Assembly: GCA_029204225.1 (NCBI GenBank)
Contig: CM055095.1
Span: 16,582,870-16,646,869 of the forward strand
Reading direction: 5' to 3'
DNA from: Diphasiastrum complanatum
Lineage: Eukaryota > Streptophyta > Lycopodiopsida > Lycopodiales > Lycopodiaceae
DNA: 64,000 nucleotides
Made by a program: the position numbers and the translations under genes. Shown here piece by piece: positions 54,831 to 64,000 of this stretch. The notes beneath the pieces are model-generated. The model saw nothing but the letters and a program-made list of their open reading frames with translations. It searched no databases and had not been told where the DNA came from. Position 1 is the stretch's first letter. The number at the start of each line of letters is the position of its first letter.

Positions 54831-56100
54831 TTATTAGTACACTATATGTAAATTATGCTAACTTATATACATAGCCACATGCTACATTACCAAGAATTGG
54901 AATTGTCAAAGAGTTCCATTATACCAAGCACAAAGTTAGAGACTTAACCTTAAAACCAAGTTAGCTTCTACTGGTCCACTTTGCTTTCTCCCTCAAATTT
55001 GTTCTCATTGACAAAAAAATTAGAACAATTTTGTGTCAAAAAAATCCATATAAACCAAAGCAACAACTTGGTGAAAAGACATACTCCATTTTGTAAGACA
55101 TCTACTTTCAAGAATTTGCTAGGTTCACAATTCCCAAGATCTACCTCCAACTTAATCAAGCATCCAAATGGTCATTACCATCATGTAAGCCATGTCTTAC
55201 ATGAAAAGTTTCATGAACTACAATACAAGAAATGAGTTTAAGCCCATAAATAGCTTTATTTTATCTTCCAAGGCCACAAAAACAAGGGAATTTGGATGCT
55301 TACTAATTCGTAGAATTGTAAAGCATTTTGGAGCCCAAAACTAAACCTTGTGTCTTTGGTAAAACCAATGTCTCCTAATTTGATCAACATACTTCTTAGC
55401 TCTATATGAATTATTTCATGTTCTCCATCACTAGATTAGCGAGCTTTCTGCAAATTGGTACATATTATGATTTTGCACTCTCCATTTTCCATTTCTCAAA
55501 GTCATAGATTACCAAAATTAAATGCATACAATTCTTATTAGCAGACTCCAAGATCGGAAGATACTTGACCCAATTGGAGACAAAATTAGGAAGTGCACTC
55601 ACACAACCTGGTTGAAATATACCTCATGCTAATGGCCACACTTGTCTACAACAAAATAGCACCCCAAAATAACATAAAGTAGGGGTGATAAATGCTCACA
55701 ATTACGCGTGGCAATCTTAACAAATGAAACTTATCATTTATGATTCAAACAAAAAACAAGATGCTATAATTGTATAAAAATTTGACAAAGCAATAAGCTT
55801 CACTGAACCAATATTTTGATTGCAAGCAAATCTTTGGAACATTCATTCCCCCTAGTCCTAGGAAGTGCTCTATTACCGAGTTATGATTGTAGTATCACAT
55901 ATTATGATAATGGACAACAAACTGATGAGTCATTTAGCAGTCTGCAATGAATGAAAAACAATGAGCATCTAAACCAAATTGTATTGCATAATCTCTATCT
56001 ACATAATACTATATAACTTTTTTTTCATCTATCTATTACATATTACATAACTTTGGTTTATCTATGTAGTACACATTTTATGCAAACTAACCTATTAAAA
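54831..56100. other. no gene recognised
   Basis: AT-rich intergenic sequence downstream of the GBP-like gene. No ORF of interest, LTR or repeat was identified. Confidence 0.4.
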
Positions 56101-56491
56101 AGATTTCAACCATTAGTGTTTTTTCAATGATGATCTGAAACGTGCATTCTGGATCGTTTTTGGAACGTGTGTTCTGGATCGTTAATGCAGCGGATCATGA
56201 TCTGCTACAACTATGAGATTCTATACCAAAATCAAACCTCAATGTTTCCCGGATGCTTGCAAGATCAAGCTAAGTTCGGCACCTTGATCTAATGTGCATT
56301 ATCTGGTTTCTTGCCAGCTTGTGGGTATGGCACATGCCCACCTAGTGCCACAAGGAACTGTAGATAGCCCTAAGCAGACAACTGCCTTTCTCCTAGCAGG
56401 GCAGCTGGATATAAGCATCCATCCAGATCACATGAACCTATGATTTTCTAAGAAGAACCACCTTATCCCAGCAATGGCAGTCTTGCAAAGA

Positions 56492-59245
56492 TTATAGTAA
56501 CCGGCGCATACAGAGAGCAGGATGTCTGGAATTTTCAGCATTTGGTAGCAGATGGAGACGTCTTCTTCTTCTCCGCCAGCATCTGAACATTACGAAAGTA
56601 GACAGGAAAAGCCAAGCCAAAGGAACCGCCCACCTGCACAACAAGTCCAAAGTTTTCAAAAGCTCAACCTTGCAGTATTTGAACTAGTGTTTGTAATCTA
56701 GCAACCCACATGGGTTGTACATATCCACACAGTAATGACATGGTAAATTTGCTTAAGCATTTCAGGTTATCAAAATCTGAGAAGCTGGATGGTGTAACTA
56801 AACTATTTGGCCAAAATAAAAGGTTGAAAATTGCTCAACTTTAATTACCTATCCACATCCAGGAAGGGACTGTAAATAAAAATTTCCCAAATTGAGATAA
56901 TAATCTGCCATATCGGATTGGTATATAAGGACTCAGCAGACCAAAAAATGCGTGTATATGTCTCCAACACGATGAATAAGACCCATGCAGCTACTTCCAA
57001 AAGAAAAAATTTGATGAAGAATCGTCCAACAACCACCATCAAAAGTGAGAAGACTATGAGCCAGTTGAATAGGCGTTGATTATAATTGTCAATAAATTGG
57101 GACCTCTCTCTCATCAACATCTGCAAAAAGACGAAATTAAAGTTTGCTCATACTCAAAAAAGAAATTTATGGAAGCTATTATCAGACAGATTATTTCCAC
57201 ATCTATAGTGTGTTCATGGTAAGAAATTATGTGCTTGATCCATTCTTCACCTTTTGTAGTCGGCCCTGGTAGACAACCTTGGAAGGCCCAAAGCACTGCT
57301 GCTCATAACTTTTGTTGCACTGACTAAAGCCAGCATCAAATTTTCCCATGGATGGGAGCCGCAGGTTTTGAAGTTCATCCATCCTATCTTCACAATCTGA
57401 ATACAGCCTCTCACAATGTTTCATAGATTTGTACTCGTTTGCAGCCTTCAATGCTGCAAAAGTCTGGGCACATGATTGCACTGACATAAGGTCATGAAGA
57501 AAGTAAAATAGCATAACATTATCGACCAGAAGATTTCCCCATTTTGGCTTAACTGCACTAAAAAATGAAGTTCAAGTGCTAAGGAAATACACACTTACTT
57601 CAATCCTTTTTACCTTTACATAGAGTGCAAATTAATCTAGACACACCTGGACAAATTTTTATTGTAGAGTTCAGTCTCTTCAGAATGACTTTCCATGCTA
57701 AGGTTCAATAAAAAAAGATGGTAGTATGTCTGGCTTTCCACATAATTCATTAAGTCTCTATCTGAAATATTTCGCTCAATATTGCTCCATCTCAGGATTG
57801 CTTAATGTGATTTATAAAAAGGAAGCCCTTGTCCTTAATAATCATGGAATGTTAACTACCCTATATTGAGGATGTCAGGTCATGTGGATCTGATGTAGAG
57901 ACTTAACTGGTGAATCTTACGTTGATGTTGAAAACCTACTCATTAAGATGAAAATTCTACTTAAATTCAAGTTCGGGTTACAAGCTTCAACGTTATGTCT
58001 ACAATAGCTTTCTTGGAAGGGAAAGGCTGGCTTCTAGCACCAAATTCTTCCTATGTAATTCATACTTTATCATATCTGTGAACAGGTAGCTGGACAATTG
58101 ACATGTTCGACCGAAGCTCAACAAATCTTTTGTACTCCAACCAGACGTGCAAAAATTCTTTGGTTTGACCCTTAGTCGAACGCATTCTGGAACGCACTCC
58201 GTTCCGGAACTTGACCAAATTTTTTTTTTCAAAAAATACGTTATTTTTTAACAAAGGACTTGAGAGCGTGAGCTTAAGAACGTGGCTCAGATAGCTATTC
58301 TAGGATCAACGGGAGCTGCAAAAATTTTATTAAGTTTTGCCAGATTCTTTGGCTATAAGCAGCTCTGTATCAGCAGTCAGACAAGATATGCATTATCGTC
58401 AGACAAGGCATGGACATCGAGATAGAGGGTGAGTTTTCAAATAAAGCATTAGATTTCATGCATAACCGAGATACGGAATGCAACGAAGATTTAAAAAGGT
58501 CCAGTCATCTGAATATGTGCACAGCGCAGTGACAAATAGCACAGCAGCGACAGAAAGCCATACTTAGAAAAAATACACGCAAAGGAGTATGACACAGACG
58601 TGACAGTAACCAATAATTAGTAACTTCTTCAAATTTTGTTTCCACTTGAACTGTATGTTTTCCAGCATTTCTGATATCTAGCATCCCGCAATGTATTATC
58701 AAGCATCGCTCAATGTATTATCAAGAAGTAGGAAGATCGTGGCCAGCAGGTGGCACTTTAACACCTGTTTTTTTTTATTTTGGAAAAAATGTTCCGAGCC
58801 AGTATGTTCCGGAACGTACTGTACGGAATGTACAGTACGTTCCAGCCCAAAAGGGTCGGAACGGGTTTCTAAGGTTTGACCTATGATCCTTGGCGTATTC
58901 ATGACAAGATGATGGTACATATAACCCAAGTCAGCAGACCTAGTACACTGATGATATAGAGCACTCAGAAGTAGAAATCTACATTACCTTGCTTATTTTA
59001 TTTGCTAGAGTATGCTCTGCCTCTCCACCACGATTTCTTCCAAAACGTTGCTGGTCAAAAATAGCACTAGCTGCTTTGGTTGCATCCTCATGCAACTTAA
59101 ACATTATGTCCTCTGAAATAGGTAGCTTGATTTTTGACACTTCATTATCGTAGAATTTTATACATTGATCCACTACAGCATGATTGAAAGTATCAACCAC
59201 TGAGCCTGCTGTTGGAATATCACCCTTGTTTAGAGCCTCGAGAGT
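56492..59245 (-). CDS. guanylate-binding protein (GBP)-like GTPase, 3' half (four exons)
   Basis: Four minus-strand exons join in frame with GT-AG borders. Exon 1, 59245-58988: TLEALNKGDIPTAGSVVDTF, FYDNEVSKIKLPISEDIMF, IFDQQRFGRNRGG. Exon 2, 57463-57251: TFAALKAANEYKSMKHCERL, LRLPSMGKFDAGFSQCNKSY. Exon 3, 57120-56849: MLMRERSQFIDNYNQRLFNW, FFIKFFLLEVAAWVLFIVLE. Exon 4, 56633-56492: WAVPLAWLFLSTFVMF, a basic patch CWRRRRRLHLL, stop TAA. This is the helical C-terminal domain of a plant GBP followed by a hydrophobic hairpin, so the protein is probably an ER or endomembrane-anchored large GTPase (family knowledge). The G domain exons should lie upstream, beyond a gypsy insertion at 60.7 kb, and are not in view. 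Exons 1-3 begin in phase 0; exon 3 ends with two bases of a codon. No stop or frameshift occurs in the visible part. Expression is not known. Confidence 0.85.
57464..58987 (-). other. GBP-like gene intron with palindromic repeats
   Basis: 1.5-kb intron. It contains TTCCGGAAC-type palindromes at 58190-58215 and 58800-58860 and an open minus-strand stretch at 57660-57830 that is not needed for the conserved protein alignment. Confidence 0.7.
58811..58843. repeat. perfect 14-bp hairpin
   Basis: GGAACGTACTGTAC and its exact reverse complement are separated by GGAAT. Related TTCCGGAACG and GGAACG motifs surround it, suggesting a foldback or MITE-like insertion in the intron. Confidence 0.8.
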
Positions 59246-60721
59246 CTGCAAAATAGTCAACAGATATATACGTTGAACAAGAGAAAACGGTCATATCCTA
59301 CAAGACATTAGCTAGTTTTTATTTACCAAATGTGTCATCTTCCATCCAAAATCAAACTAATCAGCTTCTTTTACACATCCTGAGCAGAGTATTTATTTGT
59401 TATGAGTCGTAATGCTACGATTCATTCACCTTTCGGATTCAGGGACATAACTCAAACTATATTTTCTCTAAGGGAACAAAGTGAATTACAGAAGCTTTCT
59501 AAACATAGAGATGATAAGTGCATTGCATAGAGGATGCCTATATCTAGTCAACACTGTATGTCAAATGTAATTATATCATAAAGACATTTTACAGCTCAAA
59601 TGGTTAACAAATTTCTCATATCAAACACATCACATGACAGGATTGAGGAAAGTGTGAAAGGCTGTTGCACCGGTGCCTAAAAGGGTGCTGGACTTGGGAA
59701 ATCTCCCCAAGACTCTCTGAAGTCTACTACACAAGTTTATAAAAAAAATGCCGACACTATAAGAATACCACCCCAATCATTGATAGCATTATAAAAAGAA
59801 ATTCTAACCAAACCATAAACCAACAAGAAATCCATCCAAGGTAAACAACGCAAAGGCAAGCAATTTCATAGAATCCACAAGCATAGCGGTCCCCAACCCG
59901 ACCTGATGGCATAGGGGTGAGCCTAGTGACCATGGCCGGCTTAACCCTTGAGCACTAGCTAGACAAAAAGGGTCCTTCCACTTGGACCTATCACAGAGGC
60001 AAAACTGAAATGGTAAAAATCTCCAATGAGAATCTTAATTATTATCAAAGAAGAGATTACATTCATATCGATTGACTAGTCTCTGGGGCCTCCGCCATAA
60101 GCTAGGAATAGTGCCTAGCTTATTTTACAGTTTTTTGAAAATCCCTGGGACTAATTGCATAATACCAATCATAAATCTTTAATCTTGAATTCATAATAAT
60201 GGCAGTAAGGGGTGCCGAGACCTAGCATTGCAAATCCTGGAGCTGGTTACCAAGATATCCCCAACAGCACAAGCTCCATTCACCAGCCGTATTAACAGAA
60301 AGTACATTGATATATGTGGTGCAAACTTTATTCAGCGGCTTTTAAATGTTTACTTTACTACATCACAAGAAAAGTGTAGATAAAGTTCAATTATGTAAAT
60401 GTTGTGTGAGCATTACAAATCTTCAATGTGAACATTAAATAAAGACTTTCCTTTTTCTTGGACCCATCTATGATTCTTATGAACCTTGCCATCATGCAAT
60501 TAACATGATGGCACGTCATAAAGCACAAAATTCCCTACACGAGTAAGAAACAAACAACTTAATTAACAAATTAAAACCATGTGAAAGTTGAAATGAGCCC
60601 ACATGAGACTAGGATTGCACCAAGTGTCAAAATGTAAATGTTCATTGTTGTTTCATGACATGCATGGGCTAATAGAGCCATCATCTTTAGATGCATGCAT
60701 GGCTTGTCCTACTGGCATTAT
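59246..60721. other. GBP-like gene intron or upstream DNA; no exon found
   Basis: No minus-strand exon matching the GBP G domain was found. The sequence holds an AT-rich part and a more GC-rich part (59880-60300) without a known gene. The next upstream exon must lie beyond the gypsy insertion or be lost. Confidence 0.4.
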
Positions 60722-61148
60722 TGATTTCTCCTAATAGTACATAGCAACATACTATCAAAACACTAAAGAGCATCGATGCTAAGTCTCTTCAGGCATATTG
60801 AAGAGGTTCTCTCCCTTCAGCTCCCATGCCCCTCTACCTTGAGCACCCACATGACCCTGACCTTTCCTAGCGTTGACACAAGGCAAACTCCATGCACAAC
60901 TGACACTTGCCACTTGGCAGTGCCCTGACACATAGGCAAACAAAATAAGATATCTGACGTGTCACTCATACATTGGAACAAGTGTCTCAATGAGCATATG
61001 ACATGTCCCATCGACCAGTCAACTCACCTACTTTTTAGGAGGTCAATTCAACACCCTCCGAATTAAGACTCAATACCCCATGCCAAATACAAGCAGGTCA
61101 ACAAGTTTACTAAAACTTTCTATTCATATTTTTTTACAAAACACCACA
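60722..61148 (-). repeat. 3' LTR of the gypsy element (427 bp)
   Basis: TGATTTCTCC...ACACCACA in plus orientation. It matches 63560-64000 with small indels. Confidence 0.85.
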
Positions 61149-62501
61149 GGCTAGCGTGAGCCATTTAAATACTTATAATTTACAATTTACAAATCCAAGA
61201 ATATAAGTGCATGACCTGTCTTCCCTCCTCAAGGGACATCGTCTGCGATGGTAAAATTATGTATTGTGCATGAAAAGTGTGTGCGATCTCCCAAGTAGCA
61301 TCAATGAGAGGTCTATCATGCTGCAACCAAGTATTCACAGATCAAATAGTTTCCAAGTCATCTGTCTCCAGTTCGATGCTCTATCAACTCCGTGCATCAC
61401 CTCCCTATGCTCTTGAAACAATACAAGTCCGTCAATCAACAAGTTTGTCACCCTTAGGTAAAATCCTCGTTAAGCGTGAACAAGATGAATCTTACAATCC
61501 TGAGGCAACGCTAGTTTATAAGCAACATCATTTAGCCTTTTAACTATTTTCTAGGGTCCACAATAACGTGAAGATAGCTTATAACACCTCCTTGCCTTTA
61601 AAGAAGATGAGTCTTTGGAGTTAGTGTGCAATCCCAATCAACAAATGTTTTTGTGCAATCCATCGACAACTTGTTCACCCTCAATATAAACAACACAGTC
61701 CTAAGATGAGTCATATCCTTGACCTCGCCTGCATTGTAAGTCAGCATGTCATCAACACAATTCACAACCAATTTACCCATTTACGATCTAAGCACATCAT
61801 TCATCAACGTAATGAATGTGGCAGGGGCATTAGTTAAACGAAAGGGCATCGCAAGATACTCATATTGACCAAACCGAGTTTGGAAAGCAGTTTTATGGGC
61901 ACCCTCTTCACAAAATCTAACCTAGTAATACGCATTCTTCAAGTCTATCTTACTAAACATAGTAGAATCATCTATACGTGGCATAGGATATCAATCCTCA
62001 ACAATTATCTTTTTCAAGCCTTAATAATCTACGCACAAACACCAAAATCTATTTTTCTTTTTACTAAAATGATCAACAAGAAAAACGTGAGAAACTAGGT
62101 CTAACCTACCCATGTGCAAGATAGTCCTTTAACATCTTCCTCAACTCTTCTTCCTATCTCAAACTCATTCTATATGGTGGTCTATTGATAGGACAAGGTC
62201 CAAGAATTAGCTCAATCTTGTGCTCAACATTTCTACTAGGCAACAATGCAAATGAAAATTTATCAATAAACACATCATCCAACAGAAAACAAACATACAT
62301 ACTTTCACAGCCTATGTTACACAATTGTGTAGCTAAGACTGATGGCCCTAGAGGCACATCCTGCTCACCACAGATGGAATGAAGCTTACAACCATGTTGA
62401 AACTCATACACATTCCAGGCTATGTAAGGCTTCCTCATTGCATGCCAACACATCCCCAAACCAACACTAAAGTGCACCAAACAAGTTATCTCAAAATCCA
62501 A
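61149..62501 (-). pseudogene. gypsy pol remnant (RT and integrase tail)
   Basis: 62501-62154 ends VFIDKFSFALLPSRNVEHKI, ELILGPCPINRPPYRMSLR, the start of RT. Then come scattered frames VDYx[51 protein letters not shown], and CVDDMLTYN (VDD active site, 61780-61598) with THLRTVLFILRVNKL. The sequence then jumps to a C-terminal tail HDRPLIDATWEIAHTFHAQY at about 61260-61320, chromodomain-type, and a Glu/Gly-rich stretch before the LTR. Many stops. Confidence 0.7.
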
Positions 62502-62803
62502 CTCTTCACAATAACTCTAGATACTTTACAGCCAATTTTCCACTGCATTCGTGGTTCTTAGAGTTGTTGCACCTTTAAACTTTTAAGATTTCAATATTGA
62601 TGGATGATAACTTGCACTTCCTACCAAACTCTGCCTTTCTTTCACTTGAACTAGGTTCACCACCAGATTCCAATGCCACTGACTCTTTTAAGTGTGAGAC
62701 TAGGCTTCACTTGCTCAAGAATCTACTTAATGTCATCAACTATGGCAAAAAGTGCACCAATCCTCTGAATATCATGATTAGTTCTATTGCTTGTGGATGC
62801 CAT
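62502..62803 (-). pseudogene. gypsy gag N-terminus, decayed
   Basis: A minus-strand ATG at 62803 (MASTSNRTNHDIQRIGALFA) leads to IVDDIK, a stop, ILEQVKPSLTLKRVSG, then degenerates. The position between 5' LTR and RT suggests gag, but no gag domain or zinc knuckle is visible. Confidence 0.35.
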
Positions 62804-63559
62804 AGCAGAAGAATAGCTAGCAAAGGCAAAGCAGTGCAAAATCAAGCAACTTAAGCCCTTCTCACAAAGTGGGAACAAGCTCTTAGCACCAAAAACTAAC
62901 TATACAAATAGAACACCCTAAATTCCTAAAATAATTGGATAGAACGAACCTTCTGTAGCCAAGTTCTAGCAATTTACAAATTTTTCCTATTCAAAAATCA
63001 ATAAATTATGGTTGCAAACTAGCAATTAGTGTAAAGTTTGAAAGGCAAATAACCCTACCCTAGCAGTGACCTATTGTAGAAGCTATTGCAACTAGTAGAT
63101 CTAAAAAATACTGAATATTGAGAAGTTACAAGCGATTTTGCAAATCTTATGTAGGCTGGATGTTCACAAAAGCAAAGAGAAAATGAATAAAAAGTAGCAA
63201 AAATTGCTCAAAGGCTACCAGAAGACCAGCAATCAACCATAGGGCTGAAAGCTGCAATCTTATCATAGAATTCGTGAACCATGGACGGTTCACCATGGTT
63301 CTTGGAACCGTACAATGAACCGTATGGTTCACGAAGTCTGGTTCCAATAATCGTGAAGAACCATAATAAATAATTAATTAATTAATTTTTTTTAGAGGTT
63401 TTAGGGGCTAAAGAGCATACAAAAAAATTAATTAATTAATTACATGAACCGTACCACGGTTCATGAACCGTGGTACGGTTCATTGTACGGTACTTGGAAC
63501 CCACGGTTCTGAGAACAGTGGGTTCTATGAATCTCATATGCACCAATCAACCACTTTAT
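62804..63559. other. gypsy leader with inserted foldback element
   Basis: Non-coding region between gag and the 5' LTR. No convincing primer site was found next to the LTR at 63559. Confidence 0.4.
63265..63530. repeat. foldback / MITE-like element
   Basis: Two inverted arms share GAACCGT, CGGTTCATTGTACGG and CTTGGAACC on either side of an AT-rich centre with TTAATTAATTAATT on both sides. The outer ends contain ATAGAA/TTCTAT. The right arm also has the nested palindrome ACCGTACCACGGTTCATG / CATGAACCGTGGTACGGT. Confidence 0.6.
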
Positions 63560-64000
63560 TGATTTCTCCTAATAGTACATAACAAAACACTAAAGAGCAT
63601 TGTTGCTAAGTCTCCTCCTAGCCATAGCTACATATTAGCAAAGGTGAGGCATATTAAAAGGGTTCTCCCCCTTCAACTCCCATGACCCTCTATGCACCCA
63701 CTTGACCCTTCCCCGTCCTCGTGTCCACACATGGCAAACTCCATGCACAACAGAGCCAATTGCCATGGACAGTACCCTGACACACAAGCAAGCAAGTAGG
63801 ACCGTCTAACATATGTCACTCTTACATTCAGACTAAGTGCTCCAACGAGCACATGTCACGTGTCTTGTTGACCAGTCAAGTCTCTTACTTCTTAGGAAGT
63901 TAGTCTAGCACCCTCCTAATTAAAGTACTCTATTCCATATACAAGCAGGTCCACAAGTTCACTAAAACTTACTATTTACATTTTTTTACAAAACGCCACA
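63560..64000 (-). repeat. 5' LTR of the gypsy element (441 bp)
   Basis: Matches 60722-61148. Ends CGCCACA exactly at the last base of the window, the counterpart of CACCACA at 61148. Confidence 0.85.

Larger units (their letters stand above)
60722..64000 (-). mobile_element. Ty3/gypsy element, - strand, internally deleted
   Basis: Two direct LTRs (60722-61148 and 63560-64000) enclose a short gag start, RT and integrase tail on the minus strand. Most of the integrase and RNase H are missing. A foldback element sits near the 5' LTR. The target duplication cannot be checked because the window ends at the LTR end. Confidence 0.75.

Noticed and set aside
57660-57830. Open minus-strand stretch in the GBP intron ending at a GT donor
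   Set aside because: Exons 1 and 2 join in phase and align to the family without it, and no acceptor or homology supports an extra exon.
58811-58843. Transcription terminator hairpin
   Set aside because: The context is a eukaryotic intron and there is no following U tract; a foldback repeat is more likely.
59880-60010. Possible tRNA-like or SINE segment (GTGAGCCTAGTGACC)
   Set aside because: No paired A and B boxes at the right spacing.

Overview
This window reads as a land-plant nuclear chromosome segment. It is AT-rich and gene-poor and is dominated by layered LTR retrotransposons of the Ty1/copia and Ty3/gypsy types. Primer sites match plant initiator-Met and Asp tRNAs, and the only clear host gene is the 3' half of an intron-containing guanylate-binding-protein (GBP)-like GTPase with a membrane-anchored tail. 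The species cannot be named from sequence. The mix of TEs suggests a large-genome plant, perhaps not a flowering plant (inference only).

Layout. 1-1026: remnant of an old gypsy element on the minus strand (LTR, polypurine tract, integrase C-terminus). 1027-11055: a Tat/Athila-like gypsy element on the minus strand, inserted into that integrase with an exact 5-bp target duplication. It has a tRNA-Asp primer site, gag, a tandemly duplicated retropepsin, RT, no RNase H, integrase, and a third coiled-coil ORF. 11056-11150: the other side of the old integrase. 11761-12805 (-): a degraded histone H3/CENH3-like gene with a long unknown C-terminal extension. It is divergent from an unknown + strand gene (13595-15099), and the two share an inverted-repeat, G-box-rich intergenic promoter. 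15165-17192 (-): an unknown multi-exon gene whose relatives lie at 19.05-19.6 kb (+) and 52.16-52.9 kb (-), with conserved intron borders. 17.3-20.0 kb: a gypsy pol (+) split by an LTR-like block and the copy of the unknown gene. 20.0-26.1 kb: mostly empty AT-rich DNA with a possible SINE, an (AC)n tract and a LINE-like scrap.

26.1-29.8 kb: copia (+). 29.8-30.3 kb: copia 3' end (-). 30.6-31.9 kb: unknown coiled-coil ORF (-). 31.93-38.92 kb: a copia (+) split by a 4.8-kb non-coding LTR element (32805-37615, target duplication caaca). 38.92-45.52 kb: two related copia copies sharing one LTR. 45.5-47.2 kb: copia (-). 47.2-47.45 kb: minisatellite. 47.5-51.9 kb: two truncated copia copies (+). 54.0-54.8 kb: diverged tandem repeat. 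56.5-59.25 kb (-): last four coding exons of the GBP-like gene. 60.7-64.0 kb: a gypsy element (-) with both LTRs, the upper one ending at the window edge.

Nearly all TE and orphan ORFs carry stops and frameshifts, many explained by G:C to A:T change (Trp codons to TGA/TAG, zinc-knuckle Cys to Tyr). The only gene that looks intact over the part seen is the GBP-like one.
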